Assembly (NCBI GenBank): GCA_049999805.1
Contig: JBNGIO010006373.1
Span: 18,201-58,230, forward strand
Length of the DNA: 40,030 nucleotides
Direction of reading: 5' to 3'
From: Folioceros fuciformis
Lineage: Eukaryota > Anthocerotophyta > Anthocerotopsida > Anthocerotales
A program made the position numbers and the translations under genes. Positions within the stretch are counted from its first letter, which is position 1. Each line of letters begins with the position of its first letter. Positions 1 through 8,147 of this stretch are shown one piece after another. The notes below the pieces were generated by a model. That model was not told the DNA's origin and ran no database searches. It worked only from the letters and a program-made list of their open reading frames with translations.

Positions 1-61
1 GCCCGTTCTGCCCATGCTGCCCGATCGCTGCCCCGCTGCCCGGAAAGCTGCCCGTCCTGCC
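1..61. repeat. GC-rich degenerate short repeat
   Basis: The window opens with about six imperfect copies of a GCTGCCCG-like word separated by 0-5 bases. It is cut by the window edge, so its full length is unknown. I see no coding signal in it. Confidence 0.6.
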
Positions 62-84
62 TCCCTCCCCTTTTTCCCATTTCC

Positions 85-105
85 TTTATTATTATTATTA
101 TTATT
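85..105. repeat. ATT trinucleotide microsatellite
   Basis: Roughly seven perfect ATT units in a T-rich setting. This is a simple sequence repeat with no other assigned role. Confidence 0.9.
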
Positions 106-954
106 GCTATTTTCTGAGAGATAATTCTACAAAGCATGAACCTTTCCAACCTCACTTGGTCGACAATTTGAACTGTCCCGGGACCCCAGGATCAATTTTC
201 CATGGCCGAGGAACAATTTTGGCTGGAAGCCGATTCTGCTGATCTCACTTCTTCCGAGCTCTTGCCTATCTTCTCCCACTGCTCATACTCCTCCCGTGGA
301 GACAGGCTCAGCCACTCAGGGGGAACAGTTGCAGGGGAAGGCTTTGCGGGCAGCCATCCAGTAAGGAAGAGACGGCGTTTGCAAGAACTTTGAAGATTAG
401 GCATCCTTCAAAGTCTCAGGGTAGTTTAAGAGGTGGTAGAGGTCAGCAGGTTGTAGGGCCAGCTCATTGGCGGCAAGATGTGCTAGGAAAGTCTAAATAA
501 GTGGCTGGTGACAGCCGGCTAGGCTAGTGGTCCTATTAAAATAATATTTGTCAAGTTAGAGAGAGGTGAAGTCAGAGAGAGAGAGGCTCCTATAAGATCA
601 GGTGAGCCTGTAGGAGGCACGTTGTCACTTTGCGAGCTCTCTCAGACCGTCCCTGCTTGGATACAGCAGTGTGTGTGCCGGCTGTGCATGTGTCCAGCGT
701 CTGGTAAAGCTTTGAGAAGTGGTGGCCAGGGTTAAGGGTAGGGTCCCTTTTAATTCTTGATCGTGCTCTCCGTGTCGTGTCCCCATGATCTATCATTTTC
801 GTTTCCTCGCAGGACTGGAATGAGTGCCGACCATGCTTGCATGGTGTCTGGTAGGATCGTGGGTGGCGGCATGCTTTTCTTTGCGGTTAGTCTAGTGACT
901 CTTGCCAGGTAGGGGGAGTCAATAGGAAAGCGTTGAAAATGTAGGTTTTTTCAA
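106..954. other. Intergenic stretch, no gene supported
   Basis: Two complementary open frames of about 65-70 codons overlap at 192-404. The plus one begins at an ATG at 202 and ends in a basic KRRRL-like cluster; the minus one is rich in charged residues. Neither matches a family I recognise, and overlapping open frames on both strands are expected by chance in GC-balanced DNA. The lower part (about 600-950) may belong to the eroded downstream end of the adjacent minus-strand LINE, but I cannot see reverse transcriptase motifs there. Confidence 0.5.
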
Positions 955-2317
955 ACCTTCAAGCGATTCCTGCACCACTCCTTGCGCGTTCGGGAGAGCA
1001 GGAATGCGCGACCTGTGCTAGTTAGCAACCACCTTATCGAAAAAGAATTTAGACGGACTGTCCCCTTCCTTTTACGGACGGACTTACCCATTTAACCTTC
1101 GCCCGTTTAAACCACCCTCTGGCTCTATCTTCTTCCAATTTGGCCAAGGTGCACTGCACCTTTGTATTTCGGGCTTCTTCTTCGATTGTGAAGTCCCGCT
1201 CCTCACAACTCCTTTGTAGCCAGCTTAGTTCCTCTCTCCAAAAACATTCTTGCTAGCGCAATTCCTTCGCCCTTTGGACCCTCTGTTTCCTCAAATACCT
1301 AGTCGCGACATTGTTAGCACATATCAATTTGGACACAGTAGGCTCTTTGCCCTGCCAGATGTTTTTGACCTCCTCAAACACTCCTTTTTCCTTAAGTAAG
1401 GACGTGTTCATCCGAAAGTTTTGCATATGCCTCCCCTGCCTCTCCGAGGTAGGGGCAAGCCTCAAGTGCAAGCCAATAGGGTGATGATCCGACAGGACTG
1501 TACCAGCAAGGATACTGTACGACCGCACAAGGGATAACCAACCAGACGGAACATAGAATCTGTCCAATTTGCACGCTCCCAAATTCTGCTGCTATTGGTT
1601 AGTTCAGCTGAACTTCAAGGATTGCAGCTGATGGTGTGCTAGGAGGGCCAACCACGGATCCTAAACAGCCAAGACATTATCTCTCAGTTCCTGCCAAGAC
1701 ATGGGTACCGACCGAATATCTAGTGGGCTCTCTCCTCGGATATCTTCTTGTCTTTCAACAAAGTTGAAATCCCTAGCCAACATCCATGGTATCTGCACAT
1801 CCAGATGTTCCCCCAGCCTACCCCAGAGACTACTCTTGTCAGAGGCAGCATTGGGGGCATAAATATTACAGATGCCGAGTGGGCCTTGAGGTGTTTGTAG
1901 CACCAGCCACACAAACCTACCACCCTCATCTTGACCCGACTCCAAGATATTGTGAGTGTGTTCTGGGTGAACAGTTATGGACACCCCCCCNNNNNNNNNN
2001 NNNNNNNNNNNNNNNNNNNNNNNNNNNNNNNNNNNNNNNNNNNNNNNNNNNNNNNNNNNNNNNNNNNNNNNNNNNNNNNNNNNNNNNNNNGTCGGATAAT
2101 CCCCTCCGCTTGCTTCCTCTACTCTAGCTGCCACCCATTCAGTTCTACTTGGAAGGAAGAGCTTCTTCACTTTTTGAATATGCTCCATAGAGAGCTTATG
2201 CTCTTGCAGGCAAACAACATCCCAAGTGACCTTCTCTTCTAATAGGTGCTTCAGCCTACTACACTTTGAAGCCGTCTCTGACCATCCCCTTAAACCCCTC
2301 ACATTCCATGAAATGAT
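955..2317 (-). pseudogene. Decayed LINE ORF2: endonuclease and linker
   Basis: Read on the minus strand from 2317, one frame begins with IISWNVRGL, the usual start of an APE-type LINE endonuclease. It continues through LQEHKL, NIYAPN, ARDFNF (the place of the GDFN metal-binding motif) and LSDHHPIGL (the SDH motif). After the endonuclease comes the basic linker that normally precedes the reverse transcriptase, ending in a KEGDSPSKFFFDKV-like block near 1025-1080. The frame is interrupted by TAG at 1661-1663, TGA at 1604-1606, TAG at 1592-1594 and TAG at 1253-1255, and it shifts near 1070-1080. The reverse transcriptase itself is not visible below about 950, so the copy is truncated or too eroded. 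A 100-N gap lies inside the endonuclease. It is a dead element, and the family assignment rests on the motifs named. Confidence 0.85.
1991..2090. other. Assembly gap (100 N)
   Basis: One hundred Ns lie within the LINE endonuclease. The left flank ends in a run of C, which may have stopped the sequencing. The flanks do not overlap each other. Confidence 0.95.
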
Positions 2318-3025
2318 CGATTGTTGTCATTGTAATACAAGTCTGTGAATGCCTCAATGTTTTCCTTAAAACTTGCACTCGCAAGCTCAGATTATCAGCT
2401 GAAGTTCAGCACGTCGAAGGCTAGTATGTAGAGCCACATCGGAGCGGATCACGTGGCACTGTGGGATTGAGCAGCAGCACCATTAACACTCCATTCAAAG
2501 CACCAGTAATGCATGAATATGTTTGCCTAGTAGGTCCATGGGCTTTGGGTTGCTGGCTTGCAGCAGGTCAGTTCCCAAATTATGCTACATACACGCTCTC
2601 GAGATGAGGTCGAGAGAAAGTGGTCGCAATCCACAGGCCTCTATGGCAAAGCTTCAGATCGTGCAGAGCTCTAGGTAACCCAAGCTTGAATTATTTCAGA
2701 GTTTGCTAGCAATGGCTTTTGAAAGCTTGCTTTTATCCATATCGACCCAACCTTGAATTGTTTTAGAGTCTCCCAATAGTTGGGAGAGGCTTCTGATGCT
2801 TTCTTTTAACCAGATAGACCTAAGAGTGAATTATTTTACAGCCAAGGCTGCCTTTCGGCCCATCAGGCGCAGCACATAGGAACACCCAGTGAAGAGGAGG
2901 GAGCCGCAATATTTCCTGGTATCCCAACCGAAAGAGGAGAAAACCTAGAGGATCGCCTCGAATATTGATTCCAACAAAATTTAAGGATGACATGTGCTAG
3001 AAAATTCTATTAATTAATGATTCAA
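2318..3025. other. Non-coding, degenerate 70-bp repeats
   Basis: No gene is supported. From about 2678 to 2845 there are two to three diverged copies of a block of about 70 bp that starts CTTGAATTATTTCAGAG and carries a GGCTT-GCTTTC-TTTTA core. The rest has no recognised structure. Confidence 0.4.
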
Positions 3026-3385
3026 GCCAAAGGCAAAAAGGGGCAAAAGCTCCTTCCAATATCATTCTCAAAAACTACCTATTGCTCCCAAAGTGTCATG
3101 ATGTGGAATAACAAAAGGCCTACTTACCACCGGTGCTGAAGAAGCCGCTTGACCTGTGCTTGTTGCTGTTCTAAAAACCGTATTGGCCAATGCTTGTTGC
3201 AAAACAATGGATACGCATTGTGGAAAGAAGGGCACCACATAGAAAAGAAGAAGAACACCATTCCTATTGCTCTGTTAAACCTTGGCACACTCCTTTATAA
3301 ACCTTGAAAAGTCCTTGCTCATAGCCCCATGAGTCTCAGAAGTAAGGGGGATGAAAGTATGCCCGTCTTGTAAGGGAGAATACTC
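3026..3385 (-). repeat. Dispersed repeat copy A (retroelement ORF relic)
   Basis: About 360 bp that recurs in the same orientation at 26845-27276, with many substitutions. Shared landmarks include CATTCTCAAAAA, GTCATGATGTGGAATAACA and CCTTGAAAAGTCCTTG. Read on the minus strand, the part near 3300-3385 gives an open stretch with GHTFIPLTSETHGAM followed by FSRFIKECAK. Copies B and C (14395-14470) give the similar GHIFIPYALETH and HTFIPLAMKT. This suggests the repeats derive from the 3' end of a retroelement reading frame. The three-way similarity is seen; the retroelement origin is inferred. Confidence 0.6.
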
Positions 3386-3582
3386 CTACATACTGTATTT
3401 CATCCACCATATTACAGGAGAATACTATATTTCTTTCGTAGTACAGTAGAAAAAAATACATGACATACATAGGCAAGTTGACATGTGTCCGAGTATGGTG
3501 AACAAAACGGCTCCTGCTATCCTACAAATGATTTTCCAAGAGCATTTCCAAAGGCGGTCCCCAGGAAAAGGCTATACGCAAC

Positions 3583-4362
3583 TTGAACGCAAGTAGCGCC
3601 AATCATCAACACCGTAAAGAGGTGTTAAATGTGGTAGCCGTGTACAAAGGGATAGGAGTATGGACTTCATGCATAAGAGATCCAAAGATGATCGATAGTT
3701 ACATGGACGATAGGGTACGTGCAACCATTCATGGATTGAGCGATTTCTTGTGGCCAGAGTCATGAAGACAATGCCACACCACATTTGCGGAAAACTCTAG
3801 AATCTGGCATTGCGGTGCATGTTGGTTGAACGGGAAGGAGGGGGTAGACGCAATAATCATATCAAGTCTACATACATACTTGAATGCAATCATGGGTGCA
3901 AGATCCAATGCACAACAAGTGATCTGTGAACAACTTGGCTTGTACAGAACCGAAAGCGGATTATTTGGATCAAGCCATGGATCAAGCCATGCGCAATATG
4001 ATAGGGCAACAGAGTCTATGAACCCTACCCTGTGGTAAGAGAATTATGGGGCATCAACACCTCAACTCCAAAGGCTTGCCATCCGCATCTTGTCTTAGCC
4101 TTCTAGCTCTTTTGCTTGTGAAAGGGCCTGGAGCACATACGAACTCATTCATTCAAAGAAAAGGAATAGGCTGATACCTCAACGAGATGAGAAGTTGGTG
4201 TATATCCATACAAATCTGAGACTACTAGCAAAGGTGAAGGCAATGTCACAATACCTTGTTGAAGATTGCCTTGAAGGACATGAGGAGGAGGATGGGGAGG
4301 AAAAACTTGATCCCAACTCTGAGCATGATGGTGAAAACTTGGATCTCGAGCTTGAACGGTAG
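3583..4362 (+). pseudogene. hAT-family transposase C-terminal relic
   Basis: The plus frame from 3826 to the TAG at 4360 holds a hAT transposase C-terminus. It contains an LFG block, TPQLQRLAIRILS, then SSSFACERAWSTYELIH and SKKRNRL, ending in LVYIHTNLRLL. This is the C-terminal dimerisation region characteristic of hAT transposases. Two in-frame stops interrupt it (TAA 4036-4038 and TAG about 4102). The 60-codon open stretch at 3583-3765 is probably an upstream, frame-shifted part, which is less certain. The catalytic N-terminal half and terminal inverted repeats were not found, so this is a truncated, inactive fossil. Confidence 0.8.
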
Positions 4363-4438
4363 GTTATTCTTGCTGGAAATGATGCTCGGTGCCTTTCATT
4401 GTGATTTTGAGTATTATCTTTTCATGCTGATATATCTA

Positions 4439-4523
4439 TTATTTATTAAGTATTTTACTACCCATACTTTATAGTCCATATTCCTTATTTATTAAGTATT
4501 TTAGCACCCATACTTTATAGTCC
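4439..4523. repeat. Two-copy tandem repeat, 46-bp period
   Basis: A 39-bp block starting TTATTTATTAAGTATTTTA and ending ACTTTATAGTCC occurs at 4439-4477 and 4485-4523. The copies differ at two bases. AT-rich, lying just after the hAT relic. Confidence 0.85.
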
Positions 4524-4560
4524 GTTTTAGCATAACAATGTATTGAGAATAAATATAATC

Positions 4561-4604
4561 GTAAAATTCGTGGTACCATACTTCGCACGTTCCACGAATT
4601 TTAC
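4561..4604. repeat. Perfect 13-bp inverted repeat, 18-bp loop
   Basis: GTAAAATTCGTGG at 4561-4573 is the exact reverse complement of CCACGAATTTTAC at 4592-4604. The hairpin is imperfect outside these arms. It could be a transposon end or a fortuitous hairpin; no gene is adjacent. Confidence 0.8.
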
Positions 4605-5685
4605 ATACCGGGTAACTATGGGTGAGGTATGCTTAGTAAATAAGCTTGCCAGCCTGCACCTTGTCAGCATCCTACCGTCAGCAACGTGGGTGTCCCAAGT
4701 GCCGGAGTCTCTCCTGGAGTCGAAATTTATGTAGTAAATACAGTGCCACTAGCCTAAATTTACACCGACCTATTAGCCTAAATTTCCTGTGTCACCAATG
4801 GTCTGCATCCTTACTCCAACTCAGATGAGAAGTTTGCAACTTGCAGACTACCTCGCTTTCTGGAGCTGGACAGTCCTTGAACTTCCCAAACAACAGCTAA
4901 CACAGTTGCGAAGAATACTTCTAGTCCACAAGAAAGGGCCGCTACCCTTTACAACTCTAAGTTGCCAGCTATAGGTAACCCCCAAACACGAATTCTGTCA
5001 GAGTTAGTGAAAGTCTCGTGTAATCTGACGCAACGGAATAATATCGGGTGCATAGGGATGGCCTTCGCCGACAACATACGGCAGAGATATTTTAGTACCG
5101 TTGCTACTTTCACATTCAGGTAGACAGAGTACATTTTTTGCGACTTGTGTTTCGATGAAGTCTCCGTCCTCCCATACGGGAGAGGGGAGCCAGGCATTGC
5201 TCTTTGCTTGCCCTTCCAACCATTTGTACCTTCCTCAAGGTTCATTCGTTCCCCTTCCAATCCTCCATATCTAACACAGCTTTTCTACATTGATTTAGTC
5301 TCCACAACGCTGTGGCTTCATGGAGATGGACTTTGATAATTATAACCTATGAAGGGAAACATCTTTGAAAGCGATATGCAGTGCCTTCGACAAGATCCCA
5401 CAAGTGATGCCAACAAAGACAAATTCTCACGACAATGTGGCTAGACATCACCTAGTAAGCCATTTACCCAATAAATCTGTGGCCAGGAACTCGGTTCCTG
5501 ATCTTGCTTTTATGAGGACCCTGTTCAAGCAGATACAAGTAAGCACATCATTGGTTTCACTCGGCGAACATGAGAGGGAGAGGGAGAGAGTTGCATGATC
5601 TCGTACCTTAAACGTAAGGATCCAATCTGTTCGAGGTGCAGGCTTCAAGCTGAGTCACATGCCTTCTATGACACACCACCCCATT
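4605..5685. other. Non-coding, 3' flank of CRM gene
   Basis: Open frames here are under 105 codons and match no family I know. A short GAGAGG-type purine run lies at 5573-5590. The last part (about 5600-5685) would be the 3' untranslated region of the minus-strand CRM gene. Confidence 0.5.
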
Positions 5686-6440
5686 CTACTTTCTCTTGAA
5701 GCTCCGTGGTTGCCGCTGATTCCTCTTCTCTGCCGTCGCTAGCTTGGTGAGACTAGGCCTGTAAAGCAAAACGGTGCCGCCGATCCTTTCTACAACTTGA
5801 GCCTCTGTTCGCTGCTCAAGCTGAGCCTGCATCTCCTCCAGCTCTTCCGGGCAGTTGGACAGTATCCTGACCTGCACGCCAACGAGTGCATGATTCAGCC
5901 CTGTGCAAGAAAGTGCACGAACAGACTGTCGCACAGACAGTGCAGTTAACGGCTGGCATGCCTTCATTAGCTCGTGGGCCTCTAAAGCGTCGCTGAGATT
6001 CTTCACCACCGAAGGAGTTATTCCCAGTTTCCCCACCTGCAAAGGCAGAGAGGAAGGTGAGATGGACCAGCCCCTGGAGACGGAAAGTGCAGGTGGTGTC
6101 GGGAACTCACATGCTGGATCACAATGTCCTTCTTCCGCTGGTGTGCGAATGCTCGCAGCTCCTTCATCTCCTTCTTGTCCAGCAGCCGGAAAACCCTTCT
6201 AACAGGCCCACCGTCAGGCCCAGCCTGCGGCACTGCGCTCGGCTCAACGAGTCCGACAGCGGCCCCATTCCTAGTTGGAGTTGTGGTGGAGGCGGCGCAG
6301 AGCCGGACGAGCGGAGCTCGCGCGAAATCCACTTGCCAGCCACTGCGAGCTCCAGATCGCCAGGAGGAGCCTGATCCCGCCAGAGAGTAGCGGCATCTGC
6401 TTGCACTTGCACAAGGCTGGATTTGCCTGAGAGCCATCAT
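5686..6440 (-). CDS. CRM-domain (CRS1-YhbY) RNA-binding protein
   Basis: Predicted as three coding exons on the minus strand: 6440-6111, 6036-5962 and 5871-5686, giving about 196 residues. Intron 1 is GTGAGT...TTTGCAG, 74 bp. Intron 2 is a 90-bp GC-AG intron described separately. The N-terminus (residues 1 to about 75) is rich in Ala, Ser and Arg and poor in acids, like an organelle transit peptide. The C-terminal half is one CRM/YhbY domain: ELRAFAHQRKKDIVIQHVGK, then GITPSVVKNLSDALEAHELM, VRILSNCPEELEEM and RIGGTVLLYRPS. CRM domains bind RNA; bacterial YhbY associates with the pre-50S ribosome, and plant CRM proteins act in organelle intron splicing or ribosome assembly. A single-domain protein such as this fits the small YhbY-like plant class. 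Plastid or mitochondrial targeting is inferred. Confidence 0.85.
5872..5961 (-). other. 90-bp stop-free GC-AG intron in CRM domain
   Basis: On the minus strand the exon ends ATGAAG, followed by GCATGC, and the segment ends GGCGTGCAG before GTCAGG. Removing it joins HELMK to VRILSNCPEEL, which is the contiguous order in YhbY-type domains. The segment is 90 nt (30 codons) without an in-frame stop, so unspliced RNA would encode a 30-residue insertion. The donor dinucleotide is GC rather than GT. Confidence 0.75.
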
Positions 6441-6697
6441 GGCTCCACTCTCAGATCACACGAAGGCCTCAACTCTTCCACATTCACAATGCCTTCACAT
6501 CAGAAAGTGTCTCAGAAGATGTCCTGCTGACCATAAATCACGATGTCGTCCCTGCTTAGGGCTCTCGTCCAAGGACCAAAGTTGCCTCATCTTCTTAAAA
6601 CCGAACACTAAGAGAGGTTAGCGAAACCGGGGGTACTGGGGCCCTGGCGTGATGGGCCAATGGATGAGCGACGCTGTCTTCGTCCTGCTTGGGTGCC
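6441..6697. promoter_or_regulatory. Divergent promoter region of CRM and DUF309 genes
   Basis: Only 257 bp separate the start codons of the minus-strand CRM gene and the plus-strand DUF309 gene, so both 5' leaders and any promoter must fit here. I see no convincing TATA box. Shared regulation of the two genes is an inference from spacing alone. Confidence 0.5.
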
Positions 6698-7531
6698 ATG
6701 AGCAGGATGGTGTGCGGCGAAGCGTCAACCAAGTTGGCCTGCGGCTGGTGTCATGGGGTTGCGAGTAGGAAGATTTTCAGTCATGATGCCCAAGAGAAGG
6801 GTTTGGGTTACCCTTGGAAGGAGCAAGGGGAGGTCTCTCATCTTCAAGCATGGCTGCCCACTGGCCGCCGTATTTCTCTCGAACGAGGCAAACGTTTTCG
6901 AACGAGAAGGTCTCGTCACCGTACCATTGCGAATGGGTACCGGTGGGACGACGACGAAGTAGATGAGGCGATGTCCTCGTCATTCAGTTTTGCAGATGGA
7001 GTGCGGCTGTTCAACTCTGGAGACTACTACTCCTGCCACGATGTCCTGGAGGGCTTGTGGAATGATGCGAGGGAGCCTCAGCGCAGCATATTGCATGGCA
7101 TTTTGCAGTGTGCTGTGGCCCTTTACCATCTTCTGAACCAGAATCACCGAGGGGCCATGGTGGAGCTCGGGGAAGGGTTGAACAAGCTTCGAAAAATGCG
7201 GTTCAAGGAGGGCCCGCTGCAAGAATTCGAGCAAGACTTTTCAGCAGTGCTGGAGTTTCTATACAGCACACAGTTGGAGAATGCTGCCTGCGGGGATGAA
7301 AGTTGTGCCACCATGGATGGGTCTGAGATGTCTTATCGTCTCCTTGGCAACTTCGCTGCCGGGAGTCCACTGTACAGTTTGCAACTTGACCAAGATGGCA
7401 CTCCTCTCAACATCCTGTTCGTGCCCGAAAGGCTTGCAGATGATGGTGAAGACATTGTTGCCGCTGCTGCAATTAGGGTGAAGCTGCCACGGTTATCTGC
7501 ATCCGAGGAAGACCTTTACAGATATTTCTAA
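6698..7531 (+). CDS. DUF309-domain protein, probably organellar
   Basis: A single exon encodes 277 residues from the ATG at 6698; the open frame begins slightly upstream, but this is its first ATG. Residues 98-165 carry the DUF309 signature: FADGVRLFNSGDYYSCHDVL, then EGLWNDAR, RSILHGILQCAVALYHLLN and an RGAMVELGEGL helix. DUF309 is a small helical family of unknown biochemical function found in bacteria and plastid-bearing eukaryotes, usually with a conserved His-Asp pair in the CHDVLE segment. The N-terminal 90 residues are basic with few acids until about residue 80, consistent with a transit peptide. The C-terminal 80 residues are an extension I do not recognise. It diverges from the CRM gene and converges on the SPOC gene. 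Confidence 0.85.
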   Translation: MSRMVCGEASTKLACGWCHGVASRKIFSHDAQEKGLGYPWKEQGEVSHLQAWLPTGRRISLERGKRFRTRRSRHRTIANGYRWDDDEVDEAMSSSFSFADGVRLFNSGDYYSCHDVLEGLWNDAREPQRSILHGILQCAVALYHLLNQNHRGAMVELGEGLNKLRKMRFKEGPLQEFEQDFSAVLEFLYSTQLENAACGDESCATMDGSEMSYRLLGNFAAGSPLYSLQLDQDGTPLNILFVPERLADDGEDIVAAAAIRVKLPRLSASEEDLYRYF

Positions 7532-8147
7532 TGCGGGCCGGCAGATACCGATCACAAAGCATCTTCTGTCGTAGGAGAGCTTTAGTGTGGCTTCTTCTGA
7601 GTGAAGAAGATCATCACAGTAATATCGCGTAAGGTTGAAATGATAGTTATAAGGATGCAACGGTGCTTTCTGCCAACGAACAAGCGTTACCCTGCTCCCT
7701 AGCAAGCAAACAGCAGCTGGTGACGATTGCCAAGTCCAGATCCGAGCATTAACTGTCATGGCATTCGTCCGAACCAACATAAGGAAATTGGAACGTGTGG
7801 TGTAAATGCCAAGTTTTGAATAAAAGTATTTGAATACATAATTACGTGGCAAATTTGTAGCTAACAGCATGCAATAGTAGGTGAAATTCAACTAGGATCG
7901 GACACCAAAGGAGCAGACGTCTTGGATTGATTGTAGGAACATTTATCTGACAATGATGTTATCCAGGTTTGGCTATCCCTGAGAGAATTTCAGAACGCTG
8001 GCACATTCTCTTGAACAAATTCAAGCTAAGTCTCAACGTTGCAACCCAGTCCCCCCCTCGAGGATAAAGAGACTGGTGAATGGCGAGAGCTTAATGATAA
8101 TGTACAAGCTGAGAGCTGCGACTGGGAATGAGAGTAAAGCTACGCGT
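7532..8147. other. Convergent 3' ends of DUF309 and SPOC genes
   Basis: This stretch separates two convergent stop codons and probably consists of 3' untranslated DNA of both genes. No further gene is supported. The minus-strand open frame at 7493-7891 overlaps the end of the DUF309 gene and resembles no known protein. Confidence 0.6.
7819..7824 (+). terminator. AATAAA poly(A) signal, DUF309 gene
   Basis: AATAAA lies about 290 bp downstream of the DUF309 stop on the same strand, in an AT-rich setting suitable for a 3' end. Confidence 0.55.
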
